From Microbacterium salsuginis (GTDB taxonomy: Bacteria > Actinomycetota > Actinomycetes > Actinomycetales > Microbacteriaceae): a stretch of 64,000 nt of DNA. The position numbers and the translations under genes are program-made. Positions 19,925 through 29,031 of this stretch are shown here, in pieces. The stretch is from contig NZ_JABACI010000002.1 of the NCBI RefSeq assembly GCF_012524205.1, forward strand, positions 496,001 to 560,000, read 5' to 3'. Position 1 is the first letter of the stretch. The number at the start of each line of letters is the position of its first letter. Below the pieces are notes generated by a model, which saw nothing but the letters and a program-made list of their open reading frames with translations, made no database searches and was not told where the DNA came from.

Positions 19925-20818
19925 ATGGTCGTCACGTCGCTCGCCGCATCCTCCCTCGTCCCGCGCATGGCGCGCGAGGTCACTCGCCTCGTCGAGTGGG
20001 TCGATAAGTCCGGTGGTCTCGCCCACCGCCGAGCGGCGGAAGACGCCGGCTTCCCGTTGGCGGCACGGCGTGCCGCTGTGCGCGGCGGGGATCTGCGCCG
20101 CGTCAAGCGGGACTGGCTCGCCACTGCGGCTGCCCCGGCTGACCTCCTCACGGCGGCCGAGAACAGCGGGAGCCTCACGTGCGTGTCGGCGGCACGGCGG
20201 CGAGGGTGGTGGATGCCGGAGGACGCGCCTGACGACATCCACATCCGGCTCGACCCTCATGCTTCATCCCCAACCTCAGCCGTCACCGCACATTGGACGC
20301 ATCGGATCGCGCCGGCGCCCGGTTTCGGCCTGCTGGACTCCGTCGAAGACACGCTCGCGCACATCGCCCAGTGCCTACCGCCCGAGAGCGCGCAGATCGT
20401 GTGGAACTCAGCCCTCAAGATCGAGAAACTGACGCCGTCCGCGGTTCGGCGTGTGCGTTGGCCGAGTCGTCAGGCCCGGCACTGCGCAGATCGGGCGTCC
20501 GATCAGTCCGACTCCGGTCTGGAGACGATCCTGGTCGTGCGACTCAGCGGCTGGGGCATCCCGATGCGCCAGCAAGTCGTTCTGCTGGGCCGTCCGGTGG
20601 ACCTGTTGATCGGCGAGCGACTGGTCGTTCAGACCGATGGGTTCGCGCACCACTCCACGTCAGCTCAGCGGGGCAAAGACGTCGCCTTCGACGCGCAGCT
20701 CGTCCTCAACGGCTACACGGTGCTGCGGTTCACCTACGCGCAGGTCGTGCACGACTGGGATGCTGTCGAGCGCACGATCGCCCGTGCAATCGCGGCGGGG
20801 GCTCACCTGGCTTCCTGA
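19925..20818 (+). CDS. AbiEi-like winged-helix / DUF559 (Vsr-like PD-(D/E)XK nuclease fold) protein
   Basis: 297 residues from ATG at 19925, with AGGA 8 nt upstream; an ATG at 19916 is possible. The N-terminal ~100 residues (LVEWVDKSGGLAHRRAAEDA, then RRAAVRGGDLRRVKRDWLAT) look like the winged helix of AbiEi-type antitoxin-domain proteins. The C-terminal ~110 residues carry the DUF559 pattern: MRQQVVLLGRPVDLLIGERL, VVQTDGFAHHSTSAQRGKDV, LVLNGYTVLRFTYAQVV. The Asp of RPVDLL and the VQTDG strand occupy the nuclease metal-site positions; the usual Glu of the motif is Gln here, so catalysis is uncertain. Such proteins are common in actinobacteria and of unknown function. No AbiEii partner is adjacent. 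Both flanks carry the same palindromic repeat. Confidence 0.78.
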   Translation: MVVTSLAASSLVPRMAREVTRLVEWVDKSGGLAHRRAAEDAGFPLAARRAAVRGGDLRRVKRDWLATAAAPADLLTAAENSGSLTCVSAARRRGWWMPEDAPDDIHIRLDPHASSPTSAVTAHWTHRIAPAPGFGLLDSVEDTLAHIAQCLPPESAQIVWNSALKIEKLTPSAVRRVRWPSRQARHCADRASDQSDSGLETILVVRLSGWGIPMRQQVVLLGRPVDLLIGERLVVQTDGFAHHSTSAQRGKDVAFDAQLVLNGYTVLRFTYAQVVHDWDAVERTIARAIAAGAHLAS

Positions 20819-20854
20819 CCGGGGGCGCCGCTCCGCGACTCGCCGCAAGTATTT

Positions 20855-20946
20855 CGGATCCGGAAACCGGAGAATCGCACGCTTTCCGGAGCCACCGCGG
20901 CGCGGCGCTCCGGAAACACGCCCACACTCCGGTTTCCGGATCCGGC
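20855..20946. repeat. Nested palindromic repeat, copy B (right of DUF559 gene)
   Basis: The same element as at 19708-19801. Outer arms CGGATCCGGAAACCGGA (20855-20871) and complement (20928-20944), inner arms TTTCCGGAGC / GCTCCGGAAA (20883-20892 / 20907-20916). The arms are conserved while the loops differ from copy A, as expected if the structure is under selection or is copied as a unit. It starts 36 bp after the DUF559 stop. Confidence 0.8.
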
Positions 20947-20976
20947 AAGAGCGCCCGCGCAGCAGGAGCAGGACGA

Positions 20977-21018
20977 CGGATGCCCCGGCCGGCGCGTGTG
21001 CGCGGGCCGGGGCATCCG
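20977..21018 (-). terminator. Hairpin terminator after the ABC exporter operon
   Basis: Perfect 14-bp stem CGGATGCCCCGGCC / GGCCGGGGCATCCG (20977-20990 / 21005-21018) with a GC-rich 14-nt loop. It lies 9 bp beyond the last exporter gene (ends 21028) and between it and the convergent DUF559 gene, so it may stop transcription both ways. No U-tract is present, as is usual in high-GC actinobacteria. Confidence 0.7.
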
Positions 21019-21027
21019 GGGCCGAGG

Positions 21028-22842
21028 TCAGACCAGCGACTCGCGCCAGGCGGCGTGCAGCCTGGCGAAGCGGCCGTCGCCGCCGATGAGCGCCTCGGGT
21101 GCGTCGTCCTCGATGATGCGGCCGTGCTCCATGACGAGCACGCGGTCGGCGATCGCGACCGTCGACAGACGGTGGGCGATGATGATCGCCGTGCGGTCGG
21201 CGAGCAGCGTCTGCAGCGCATCCTGGATCTGGCGTTCGCTCGGGATGTCGAGCGACGCCGTCGCCTCGTCGAGGATCAGCACCGCCGGGTCGGCGAGGAA
21301 CGCCCGCGCGAACGAGATCAGCTGCCGCTGCCCTGCCGACACCCGGCCGCCGCGCTTGTTGACGTCGGTGTGGTAGCCGTCCGGGAGTGCCTGGATGAAG
21401 GCATCCGCCCCCACCGCGCGCGCCGCGGCCTGGATCTCGTCGAGCGTCGCGTCGGGCTTGCCCAGCGCGATGTTGTCGGCGACCGTGCCGCTGAAGAGGT
21501 ACGCCTCCTGCGTGACCATGACGATCGCGCGGCGCAGATCCTTCGGGTGCAGCGACCGCAGGTCGACGCCGTCGAGGGTGACTGACCCGCGCGTCGGGTC
21601 GTAGAACCGCGACACGAGCTTGGCCAGCGTCGACTTGCCGGCGCCGGTCGTGCCCACGAGCGCGATGGTCTGGCCGGCGGGGATGTCGAGCGAGAAGTCC
21701 GGCAGGATGACGCGGTCCTTCGAGTACCCGAAGAGCACGTCCTGGAACCGGATGTGCCCCTTCGCCGACCACAGGTCGACGGGCTTCACGGGGTCGGGCA
21801 CCGTGGGCTCCTCCTCCAGCACGCCCGACACCTTCTCGAGCGCCGCCGTCGCGGACTGGTACGAGTTCAAGAAGAACGCGACCTCCTGCAGCGGCGAGAA
21901 GAAGTTGCGCACATACAGCACCGCCGACAGCAGGAACCCGATCGCCATCGCGCCGTCGGCGACGCGGATGCCGCCCCACGCGATGACGAGTGCGAGCGTC
22001 ACCGACGCGACGGCCATCAGCGCGGGCTCGAACGTGCCGAACAGGCGGATCGAGCGCATGTTGACGTCGCGATAGTCCAACGCGAGCGCGCCGAACTCCT
22101 CGTCGTTGCGGGTCTCTTTGCGGAAGGCCTTCACCGCGCGGATACCCGTCATCGTCTCGACGAACTTCACGATGACCTTCGCGCTGATCACCCGCGACTC
22201 GCGGTACACCAGCTGCGAGCGCAGGTAGAACCACCGCATCAGGAGGAACAGCGGAAGCCCCATGACGATGAGGATCACGCCGGACTGCCAATCCACGATG
22301 AGCAGCGCGATGAGCGTGAACGTGCCGTACAGGATGCCCGACACCAGCTCGTTCAGACCACCGTCGAGCAGTTCGCGGATCGTGTCGAGGTCGCTCGTCT
22401 GCCGCGAGATGATGCGGCCCGACGTGTACGACTCGTGGAACTCCAGGCTCAGCCGCTGCGTGTGCAGGAAGATCCGCTTGCGCAGGTCGAGCATGACCGC
22501 CTGCGTGAGGCGCGCGGCCACCACCACGTACCAGCCGATCAGGGCGGCGCCGCCGATCGCCGAGAGCAGGTAGGCGGCGACGACGCCGACCGTCGGCATC
22601 CAGTCCATCCGCTCGATGACCGCCGGGAGCGCGTTGTTGAGTCCGAGACCGATGAGCCACGGACCCGCGACGCGCAGCACCGTCGAGACGACGAGTACGA
22701 CGCCGGCAAGGATCAGCTGGCCGCGGACCGGCGTGATGAGCGAACCGAGGAGCCGCAGCGACCGCTTGCGGATCGCCCGGCTCTCGTCGCGCGTGTAGTC
22801 GGAGCGGTCTTCGCCGCTCGTTCCGGTGACCGTGGTGCTCAC
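21028..22842 (-). CDS. ABC exporter half-transporter, consensus-type Walker B subunit
   Basis: 604 residues: six membrane helices (~30-320; first helix [20 protein letters not shown]) fused to an ATPase domain. Walker A is [14 protein letters not shown], the signature [19 protein letters not shown] (VSAGQ instead of LSGGQ), Walker [14 protein letters not shown] with the catalytic Glu, and the switch His [13 protein letters not shown]. It starts in an ATGA overlap with the upstream half-transporter, with which it should form a heterodimer that exports drugs, lipids or peptides. Intact catalytic Glu here but not in the partner is the usual division in heterodimeric exporters. Confidence 0.93.
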   Translation of the reverse strand: MSTTVTGTSGEDRSDYTRDESRAIRKRSLRLLGSLITPVRGQLILAGVVLVVSTVLRVAGPWLIGLGLNNALPAVIERMDWMPTVGVVAAYLLSAIGGAALIGWYVVVAARLTQAVMLDLRKRIFLHTQRLSLEFHESYTSGRIISRQTSDLDTIRELLDGGLNELVSGILYGTFTLIALLIVDWQSGVILIVMGLPLFLLMRWFYLRSQLVYRESRVISAKVIVKFVETMTGIRAVKAFRKETRNDEEFGALALDYRDVNMRSIRLFGTFEPALMAVASVTLALVIAWGGIRVADGAMAIGFLLSAVLYVRNFFSPLQEVAFFLNSYQSATAALEKVSGVLEEEPTVPDPVKPVDLWSAKGHIRFQDVLFGYSKDRVILPDFSLDIPAGQTIALVGTTGAGKSTLAKLVSRFYDPTRGSVTLDGVDLRSLHPKDLRRAIVMVTQEAYLFSGTVADNIALGKPDATLDEIQAAARAVGADAFIQALPDGYHTDVNKRGGRVSAGQRQLISFARAFLADPAVLILDEATASLDIPSERQIQDALQTLLADRTAIIIAHRLSTVAIADRVLVMEHGRIIEDDAPEALIGGDGRFARLHAAWRESLV

Positions 22843-24680
22843 AGGTTCACCTCCATTTCCTGGTCGTGCTGACGGGCCCGCAGACGGGCCTCTTCGACCT
22901 CGAGACTCGAGATCACGTGGCGGTAGTGCTCGCTCGTGCGCAGCAGCTCGGAGTGCGTGCCGACCGCCGTGACGCGACCCGCCTCGAGCAGCGCGACACG
23001 GTCGGCGAGCGTCACCGTGGACGGGCGGTGCGCCACCACCAGCGCGGTCGTGGCGTGCAGCACCTCGCGCAGCGCGTCCTCGACGAGCGCCTCGGTGTCG
23101 ACGTCGAGTGCCGACAGCGGATCGTCGAGCACCAGCACGGCGGGCCGAGCCGCGACCGCGCGGGCGAGCGCGAGCCGCTGGCGCTGTCCGCCCGACAGCG
23201 ACAAGCCCTCTTCGCCGATGACCGTGTCGACCCCGTCGGGCAGGTCGTCGACGAAGGATGCCTGGGCAACCTGCAGCGCCTCGCGCATGACGGCTTCGGC
23301 TTCGGGGCTCCCGGGCACGAGGTCTTCCCGGCCGAGCAGCACGTTGTCGCGCACGGTCTGCGAGAACAGCGTGGCGTCTTCGAAGGCCATCCCGATGTGA
23401 CGACGCAGCTCCTTCAGGGTCAGGTCGCGGACGTCGACGCCGTCGAGGGTCACGCGACCGCCGGTGACGTCGTAGAGGCGCGTCGGCAGCGTGGTGAGCG
23501 TGGTCTTGCCGGACCCGGTGAGACCGACGAGCGCCATCGTCTCGCCCGGCCGCAGCACGAGGTCGACGCCGTCGAGAAGGTCGCGCTCTCGGGCAGCGGC
23601 ATCCTGATACCGGAAGTGCACGCCCTCGAAGGCGAGCTCACCCCGCGGGCGGTCGATGGTCTTCGGCTCCGCCGGGTCGACGATCGTGTTCTCTTCGTCG
23701 AACACCTCGAAGATGCGGTCGGTCGCCGTGCGGGCGTCGAGCATGAACGAGAACAGGAAGCCGATCGACTCCATCGGCCAGCGCAGCACCGTGGCCATCG
23801 CGAAGAACGCGATGAGCTCGTACGACTGCAGCTGACCGAGCGCGGTCAGGTAGATGCCGGCACCCAAGCACAGCGCGAAGGCGATGTCGGGCAGCAGCAC
23901 GAGCCAGAACCAGATCCAGCCGATCGCGCGCGCCTTGCTCAGCTCGGTCTCGCGCAGGGTCTCAGCCTGCCGCGTGAACTTCTGCAGGGCGTGCTTGCCG
24001 CGGCCGAACGCCTTCAGCACGCGGATGCCGTGCACGCTCTCTTCGACCGAGGTCGCGAGATCGCCGGCCTGGTCCTGGGACTGGCGCGCGAGCGTGCCGT
24101 ACGTCTTCTCGAACCGGTACCCCGCGTACCACAGCGGTGCCGAGGTCACGAGGAAGATCGTGCCGAGCAGCCAGTGCCAGCGGAAGAGGAGCACCGTGCC
24201 GACGGCGATCGTGAGCACGTTGACGACCAGCAGCACCAGGCCGAATGCCAGCCAGCGGCGCAGCATGCTGATGTCCTGCATCATGCGGCTCAGCAGCTGA
24301 CCGGACTGCCAGCGGTCGTGGAAGGAGACCGGCAGCCGCTGCAGCCGGGAGTAGAAGGTCTGGCGCAGGTCGTACTCGACCATGGTGGCCGGCCCGAGCA
24401 CGAACCAGCGGCGCAGCCACACCATGAGGGCCTCGGCGAGGCCCAGGCCGAGGATCGCGGCGGCGCCCCAGCCGATGAGGGCGATGTCGCCCGAGCTGAT
24501 GGGGCCGCGCACGACCTGTTCGAGGACGAGCGGGATCGCCAGCGCGAGCAGGCTGGCGAAGAGCGCGCTGAGCGCACCGAGGCTCAGGCGCGGCAGCACG
24601 GGCTTCGCGAACGGCAGGAGCCGCGCGAGCGCTTTGGGGGTGGACAGTTCGGACCGAGGCGAGTCGACGGTGGAAGTCAT
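22839..24680 (-). CDS. ABC exporter half-transporter, degenerate Walker B subunit
   Basis: 613 residues: six membrane helices (~25-325; [20 protein letters not shown] first) and an ATPase domain. Walker A is [13 protein letters not shown], the signature [14 protein letters not shown] is canonical, and Walker [14 protein letters not shown] has Asp in place of the catalytic Glu. Together with the altered signature in the partner this leaves one active and one degenerate ATP site, as in LmrCD, BmrCD and TM287/288. AAGGA lies 4 nt before ATG. The mRNA leader of ~300 nt upstream holds a 30-codon ORF and two hairpins, so expression is probably controlled after initiation. Confidence 0.93.
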   Translation of the reverse strand: MTSTVDSPRSELSTPKALARLLPFAKPVLPRLSLGALSALFASLLALAIPLVLEQVVRGPISSGDIALIGWGAAAILGLGLAEALMVWLRRWFVLGPATMVEYDLRQTFYSRLQRLPVSFHDRWQSGQLLSRMMQDISMLRRWLAFGLVLLVVNVLTIAVGTVLLFRWHWLLGTIFLVTSAPLWYAGYRFEKTYGTLARQSQDQAGDLATSVEESVHGIRVLKAFGRGKHALQKFTRQAETLRETELSKARAIGWIWFWLVLLPDIAFALCLGAGIYLTALGQLQSYELIAFFAMATVLRWPMESIGFLFSFMLDARTATDRIFEVFDEENTIVDPAEPKTIDRPRGELAFEGVHFRYQDAAARERDLLDGVDLVLRPGETMALVGLTGSGKTTLTTLPTRLYDVTGGRVTLDGVDVRDLTLKELRRHIGMAFEDATLFSQTVRDNVLLGREDLVPGSPEAEAVMREALQVAQASFVDDLPDGVDTVIGEEGLSLSGGQRQRLALARAVAARPAVLVLDDPLSALDVDTEALVEDALREVLHATTALVVAHRPSTVTLADRVALLEAGRVTAVGTHSELLRTSEHYRHVISSLEVEEARLRARQHDQEMEVNL

Positions 24681-24743
24681 GATCCTTGCGGGGATGGTGA
24701 GCGGATGACCCGGATCGGGGTCTACAAGATGCGCAGGGCGCGA

Positions 24744-24771
24744 CGGAGCCCTCTGTGAGAGGAACGCTCCG
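24744..24771 (-). promoter_or_regulatory. Hairpin between leader ORF and ABC exporter (candidate attenuator)
   Basis: On the minus-strand RNA, outer stem CGGAGC/GCTCCG (6 bp) and inner stem CCTCT/AGAGG with a 3-nt loop, separated by a 3-nt bulge. It lies 51 nt after the leader ORF stop and 63 nt before the exporter start. There is no U-tract, so whether it terminates transcription or hides a ribosome site is open. Confidence 0.5.
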
Positions 24772-24822
24772 AGAAGCGGCGGTATGCCGAGGCGGCGCCG
24801 CCGGGACGGGGATGGGGAGCGG

Positions 24823-24915
24823 CTACCCCTGAATGCGAAGCCGCTCCGGGGTCACGCCGTCCACGGCGGGGCGGAGGACGAAGACGGTCTTCGCGGCGAC
24901 AACGGCCTGATACAT
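24823..24915 (-). CDS. 30-residue leader ORF upstream of the ABC exporter
   Basis: Reads [14 protein letters not shown]...RLRIQG and ends at TAG. The ribosome site CGAGGAGGAG, 2-4 nt before ATG, is one of the strongest in the window, and a plausible promoter lies about 70 nt upstream, so translation is likely. The peptide has no signal sequence and no recognised family. Its position in a long structured leader before a heterodimeric exporter resembles bmrB before bmrCD in Bacillus, where ribosome stalling on a short ORF controls a downstream hairpin. It could alternatively be a small conserved protein in its own right. Confidence 0.55.
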   Translation of the reverse strand: MYQAVVAAKTVFVLRPAVDGVTPERLRIQG

Positions 24916-24941
24916 GGCTCCTCCTCGGGGCTGAATGGACG

Positions 24942-24979
24942 GGGCTGGCGCGCCACTTCGTGAAGCGGCGCGACAGCCC
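24942..24979 (-). promoter_or_regulatory. 5'-UTR hairpin of the exporter leader
   Basis: GGGCTG / CAGCCC outer arms, GCGCGCC opposite GGCGCG, and a tip CTTC/GAAG with a 2-nt loop give a nearly continuous 38-nt hairpin. It sits between the predicted transcript start and the leader ORF ribosome site, so it could act as a first regulatory structure or stabilise the 5' end. Confidence 0.5.
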
Positions 24980-24984
24980 TCCAG

Positions 24985-25012
24985 CCTATACCTGAGAAAT
25001 CGCTGAGCGCAA
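24985..25012 (-). promoter_or_regulatory. Putative promoter of the exporter leader transcript
   Basis: On the minus strand: TTGCGC (25007-25012), 16 nt, then TATAGG (24985-24990), within the AT-richest part of this gap. It would start transcription near 24978, giving a leader of about 300 nt before the exporter gene. Box quality is moderate. Confidence 0.45.
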
Positions 25013-25040
25013 CAAGCGCTTTCCTCTCCCCCGGAAAGAG

Positions 25041-25080
25041 GAACGGTCCGGATGCCCCGCTCAGGGCGTCCGGACCGTTC
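25041..25080 (-). terminator. Hairpin terminator after ogt
   Basis: A 17-bp stem, GAACGGTCCGGATGCCC with its complement (25041-25057 / 25064-25080), interrupted by a single G-T pair, with a 6-nt loop. It begins 12 bp after the ogt stop and separates the alkylation-repair operon from the exporter promoter. Confidence 0.7.
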
Positions 25081-25092
25081 GTGCCGGTGGCG

Positions 25093-25605
25093 TCAGGCCA
25101 CGAGAGCCGGCACTCCTGCCTCGCGGTCGAGCAGCCTGCGCTTGACGTCGAGTCCCCACGCGAAACCTCCGAGCGCTCCGCCGGTGCGCAGCACCCGGTG
25201 GCAGGGAACGAACAGCGCCGGTGCGTTGCGTGCGCAGATGGATGCTGCCGCCCTGACGGCGTTCGGAGACCCGAGTTGGGCGGCGAACTCCGCGTAGGTG
25301 AGCGGGCGGCCCGGGGTGATGCGGCGCAGCGCCTGCCAGCCCTCAAGCTGCATGTGTGTGCCCCGCTGGGCGACGGGGACCGCGTCGATCGCGTCGAGAT
25401 CCCCCTCGTAGTACGCCAGGACGGCGGCTGCGGCATCCGTCTCGCCCCTCGTCAGCGCGGCGGGGCGGTCAGCCGCCCGCAGACGACCGACGATGCGGTC
25501 GACGTCGTCGGTCCAGCCTGACGCGAGCACACCCGCGTCCGCGTCGGACAGGATCGTGAAGGGGCCGTCGGGGGTGTCGATGGTCTGAATGATCGCGTCG
25601 GTCAT
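25093..25605 (-). CDS. ogt: Methylated-DNA--protein-cysteine methyltransferase
   Basis: 170 residues. It transfers the alkyl group from O6-alkylguanine in DNA to its own cysteine, a one-use repair reaction. The active site FVPCHRVLR contains the acceptor Cys135; upstream are the recognition-helix region [20 protein letters not shown] and the Asn that supports the helix. The C-terminus [20 protein letters not shown] is typical. The start overlaps the stop of the Ada/AlkA gene (ATGA), so the two alkylation-repair proteins are co-produced. Confidence 0.95.
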   Translation of the reverse strand: MTDAIIQTIDTPDGPFTILSDADAGVLASGWTDDVDRIVGRLRAADRPAALTRGETDAAAAVLAYYEGDLDAIDAVPVAQRGTHMQLEGWQALRRITPGRPLTYAEFAAQLGSPNAVRAAASICARNAPALFVPCHRVLRTGGALGGFAWGLDVKRRLLDREAGVPALVA

Positions 25606-27269
25606 GATGTCACCTTCGTTTCGGAGTCAACAGTGAGGTTCGCCGCCGCTCGGCGCCGCGGTGCCGGTCTGGGCGGCACGGCGCGCCAGAGGTGGGCGGT
25701 GAGATAGCTGCGCCAGGGTGCGGTGCGGACGGCCCAGTCGGTGAGAGCACGAGGCTCGGAGGGGAGGCCGAGAGCCGCGGCGCCGGCGCGCACCGCGACG
25801 TCACCGGGCAGGAACGCGTCCGGATCGCCGAGCACCCGCATGCGGACGTAGTCCGCAGTCCAGGGCCCGATGCCGGGCATGGCCAGCAGCGCGGCCCGCT
25901 GGTCCGCCGCGTCGTCGCCGGGGGTGAGGACGAGCGAGCCGTCCGCGAGCGCGGCCGCGGCACCGGTGATCGCCCGGATGCGAGCGGCCGGGCCTCGCAG
26001 CACCTCATGACCGCGTTCGGCGATGGCAGCCATCGTCGGGAAGAGCTTGGTCGCCGTCACTCCGGTGCCGTCCAGGCACACGACTTCCTCGCCGAGAGCC
26101 GCGGTCAACGCGGTGAGGGCGGTGCGCGCGGCGACGACGGTGATCTGCTGGCCGACCATCGCGCGGATCAGCATCTCGTGCGGATCCGCAGCGCCCGGCA
26201 CGCGGATGCCCGGCAGATCCGCGACGGACGCCGACAGTTCCGGATGCTGCGACAGCGCGTCGTCGATCGCGATCGGGTCGGCATCCAGGTCGAACAGACG
26301 CCGCGCACGTGTGACCAACGTGGACAGGTCCGCCAGGTGCGCCAGTCGGGCATGCAGCCTCACGCGCCCCGTGCCGGCGGCGTCGAGCTCGTCGTGCCGC
26401 AGCTCGAACCAGGCGGGCCCGCCCGGCAGACGGAGCGTGCGGGCGAAGCTGGAGGCCGTCGCGTACTCGGCGCCGGACACCGCGCGGGCGCCCATCCAGG
26501 CGAACAGACCCGCGGCATCGAGCGGGCCACGGTGCGGCAGCGTGAGGTCGATCGCGGTGAGGCCTGCGAACGGGGCCGCCAGTGCGTCGGCCTCGGGAAC
26601 GCCGGCACCGGACGGGGCGCTCGCCCGCGCGAGGACGCGGGCACCGCCTCGCTCCACCCGGCGCCGCGCGCGCAGCTCGAGCGGCGGCATCCCGAACACC
26701 TCCCGGATGGTGTCGTTGAACTGCCGCACGCTCGCGAACCCGGCCGAGAACGCGACGTCGGCCGCCGAGAGGTCGGTGCCGACGAGGAGCATGCGCGCGG
26801 TCTGGGCGCGGTGGGCGCGGCTGAGCGCGAGCGGTCCTGCGCCCAGCTCGGTGGTGAGCAGGCGCGTCAGGTGTCGCGGCGAGTAGCCGAGCCGGCGCGC
26901 GAGCGCCGGGACCCCTTCGCGCTCGACGACCCCGTCGGCGATGAGCCGCATCGCGCGTCCGGCGATGTCGCCGCGCAGGTTCCACTGCGGCGAGCCCGGC
27001 GCCGCCTCGGGGAGGCAGCGCTTGCAGGCCCGATAGCCGGCCTCGTGCGCGGCCGCACTGGTGGGGTAGAACGTGACGTTCGACGCCTTGGGCGTGCGGG
27101 CCGGGCAGCTCGGGCGGCAGTAGATGCCCGTCGACCGCACCGCGGTGACGAACTGGCCGTCGAACCGCGTGTCGCGGGAGTCGATGGCACGGTAGCGCTC
27201 GTCGAACGTCATCGAGGCGATACCCCAGCGCTCACTCGAGCCGGCCACCGTTGTCGTCGTCGAGGTCAT
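25602..27269 (-). CDS. Ada-type regulator fused to AlkA 3-methyladenine DNA glycosylase
   Basis: 555 residues in three parts. Residues ~20-95 form the Ada zinc/methyl-acceptor domain with Cys51, Cys55, Cys82 and Cys85 ([13 protein letters not shown] ... ACKRCLP). Residues ~100-200 are an AraC-type DNA-binding domain ([39 protein letters not shown]). The C-terminal ~290 residues are an AlkA glycosylase with helix-hairpin-helix [20 protein letters not shown] and the catalytic-Asp segment [10 protein letters not shown]. It senses methyl damage, activates repair genes and excises alkylated purines. The start at 27269 is favoured because CAGGCT lies exactly 6 nt upstream, as at other leaderless genes here. 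Confidence 0.94.
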   Translation of the reverse strand: MTSTTTTVAGSSERWGIASMTFDERYRAIDSRDTRFDGQFVTAVRSTGIYCRPSCPARTPKASNVTFYPTSAAAHEAGYRACKRCLPEAAPGSPQWNLRGDIAGRAMRLIADGVVEREGVPALARRLGYSPRHLTRLLTTELGAGPLALSRAHRAQTARMLLVGTDLSAADVAFSAGFASVRQFNDTIREVFGMPPLELRARRRVERGGARVLARASAPSGAGVPEADALAAPFAGLTAIDLTLPHRGPLDAAGLFAWMGARAVSGAEYATASSFARTLRLPGGPAWFELRHDELDAAGTGRVRLHARLAHLADLSTLVTRARRLFDLDADPIAIDDALSQHPELSASVADLPGIRVPGAADPHEMLIRAMVGQQITVVAARTALTALTAALGEEVVCLDGTGVTATKLFPTMAAIAERGHEVLRGPAARIRAITGAAAALADGSLVLTPGDDAADQRAALLAMPGIGPWTADYVRMRVLGDPDAFLPGDVAVRAGAAALGLPSEPRALTDWAVRTAPWRSYLTAHLWRAVPPRPAPRRRAAANLTVDSETKVTS

Positions 27270-27412
27270 GCCCCCAGCCTGACACGTCCCTCCGACATGA
27301 GCTCGCGGAAATCGGACATGGCGGTGGAGCTCGGTCTGCCGCGGTGCCGGATGCCGTGGGCGCGTGCCTCAGGCGACCACGCGGGAACGGATCGTGCCCG
27401 CTGCGCAGGTCT

Positions 27413-27976
27413 TCACGCGAGGCGGATCGAACGGAAGACGCGCTCGAGCTCCGCCTGCACCGCGTCGACGACAAGAGGGTCGTCGTGGAGCAGATCGAGC
27501 AGGAAGACGAATCCGCCGCGCACGCCCAGGTGGCGCAGCGCATAGACACGCTGGTCGTCCGTCCCCGACACGACGACCGCCGAGATGGCCGCGTCGAAGG
27601 CAGTGCCCTCCAGCGTCGACCAAGTCTGGATCACTCCCCCGACGCCGGCACGAGCGAGCTGCAGGAGATCGTCGGCCGACGCGGCATCCGAATCGGTGAC
27701 GTAGAGGTGCGCCACGATCGTCACGCCGCCTACGAATTCGGTGCGCCAGAACCGCTCCATCGCTCCGGGCAGGGGCCCCGGCATGGCCTGCAGGTGCAGA
27801 GCCGTCGTCCGCAGGAGCTCACGGCCGTCGTCGCCGACCCCCGTGTCCGCCAGCAGGCTCTCGGCAAGCTCCGTGGCCCAGTCCTCCGGGCGAGCGAACG
27901 TGCCCCACGGGAATCGCAGCGGCACCGGGAGCCACGTCGGCTCGAGCGAGAGCGTGTACATCGGGGCTACCGCCAT
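27413..27976 (-). CDS. Unknown protein, last gene of T7SS cassette 1
   Basis: 187 residues, predicted soluble alpha/beta, without signal peptide or membrane helix. Notable segments: LEPTWLPVPLRFPWGTFARP, AMERFWRTEFVGGVTIVAHL, VIQTWSTLEGTAFDAAISAV and a C-terminal helix VDAVQAELERVFRSIRLA. Its start overlaps the end of the preceding gene by 10 bp, so it is co-translated with it. I do not recognise the family. Its place at the end of a WXG100 cassette, parallel to the 205-residue protein at 31960-32577 of cassette 2, suggests an accessory or immunity role, by analogy only. Confidence 0.7.
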   Translation of the reverse strand: MAVAPMYTLSLEPTWLPVPLRFPWGTFARPEDWATELAESLLADTGVGDDGRELLRTTALHLQAMPGPLPGAMERFWRTEFVGGVTIVAHLYVTDSDAASADDLLQLARAGVGGVIQTWSTLEGTAFDAAISAVVVSGTDDQRVYALRHLGVRGGFVFLLDLLHDDPLVVDAVQAELERVFRSIRLA

Positions 27977-28536
27977 CGGAACGTCTCCATGATCGAGTCG
28001 ACGAGCTCGGTCGCCCCCTCGACGATGGCGGGATCGGCGTCGTCCGGGTAGGGGATGCTCGCGAGGAAGACCAGCCCGCGCCGGCCATCCGAACCCGGCA
28101 GCGCGAAACCGTAGCCGAGGGCCCGGGTCGTGATACCGGCGGTGTCGTCACTCCCCGGCTTGTCGGACTGCCACCGCTGGATCGGTCCGATCGCCGTGTC
28201 GTAGGTCTCGATGGCCGCTCGGGTCAGGCTGCCGAGATCGTCGGCGAATGCCGCACCCGCGGGTGCGACGTGCTGTCGCACGGCCAGCGACAGCGGAAGA
28301 TGGGCGAGCCCGTCGATCTCACGATCAGGGAAGTACACGCTGTGCGTGCGCGTCTGCTCCAGCCGTCGCCACTGCGCATTCGCGAGCATCCGCAGGCGAA
28401 CGTCGAGCTCGGGGTCGCCGATCTGCTTCATGCGTGCCGCGAGCTTCGCGATGAACTGCTTGCGACCGTCCTCGTCGACCCGGTAACGGGACCACCCGGG
28501 CGGAAGCAGCAGCCGAAAGCCCGACAGCGCGGTCAT
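27967..28536 (-). CDS. T7SS-associated 'LLPPGW' protein, cassette 1
   Basis: 189 residues from ATG at 28536, in an ATGA overlap with the membrane-protein gene before it. The opening FRLLLPPGWSRYRVDEDGRK is clearly related to RMLLPPGWRSYDLSSDTERE in the product of 32579-33196, and both go on with a helical segment of similar length. They are paralogues in the two parallel cassettes. No catalytic motif or signal peptide is visible. The first ~70 residues are charged helix, the rest alpha/beta with repeated DPAIVEGATELVDSIMETF-like helices. Function unknown; candidates are a secretion chaperone or an effector-specific immunity protein. Confidence 0.72.
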   Translation of the reverse strand: MTALSGFRLLLPPGWSRYRVDEDGRKQFIAKLAARMKQIGDPELDVRLRMLANAQWRRLEQTRTHSVYFPDREIDGLAHLPLSLAVRQHVAPAGAAFADDLGSLTRAAIETYDTAIGPIQRWQSDKPGSDDTAGITTRALGYGFALPGSDGRRGLVFLASIPYPDDADPAIVEGATELVDSIMETFRWR

Positions 28537-29027
28537 CGAGCGCGACTCGTGCGGTCCTGCGACCTCGTGCGTCCCACGGCGATGCCGATGAGCAGGAGGA
28601 CCAGCGCGACGGCTGCGGCGGCCGCGCCCCACCACTGGTCTCCGAAGGTCACGTCGCCCGTGCGCGTGCCGCCGTCGGGCACGAGCAGCGCGAACCCGAT
28701 GGCGGCGACGATCGAGGCGACCGTCGGCCCCAGAAGGCCCCGCAATCCCGGGACATCCTCACTGCGCGCCGTGGCGGCGAGGACGACGGCCAGCAGGCTC
28801 AAGGCGATTCCGAGAGCGACCAGCAGGACGGTCGGCACGGCGAACAGCGGATAGGCCCACACCACGCCCCACTTGGGGTCCATGCTGGCGCTCACCTGAC
28901 CGCCCGAGAAGAACAGCGAACCCACCAGGAACACGATCAGGATCGCCGGGGAGACGATCGCCACGACCGCGTACACGACGCGCGTGACGGACTGAAGGGT
29001 GCGCGGACGCGTGGGGCTCTGACTCAC
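28533..29027 (-). CDS. Small membrane protein of T7SS cassette 1
   Basis: 164 residues from GTG at 29027. Predicted helices are AVVAIVSPAILIVFLVGSLF, VVWAYPLFAVPTVLLVALGI with its continuation SLLAVVLAATA, LLGPTVASIVAAIGFALLVP and WWGAAAAAVALVLLLIGIAV, with a basic C-terminal tail. No family recognised. The -10 box TAGGCT lies 6 nt upstream of the GTG, inside the end of the large effector-like gene, so this gene and the two after it have their own promoter. Cassette 2 also contains a membrane protein (31196-31963), but last in order. Confidence 0.75.
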   Translation of the reverse strand: MSQSPTRPRTLQSVTRVVYAVVAIVSPAILIVFLVGSLFFSGGQVSASMDPKWGVVWAYPLFAVPTVLLVALGIALSLLAVVLAATARSEDVPGLRGLLGPTVASIVAAIGFALLVPDGGTRTGDVTFGDQWWGAAAAAVALVLLLIGIAVGRTRSQDRTSRAR

Positions 29028-29031
29028 GGAC

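Noticed and set aside
18677..20818. Kinase and DUF559 gene as one operon
   Set aside because: They are on the same strand but separated by 336 bp that include a large palindrome; the DUF559 gene has no metabolic link to the mannan genes.
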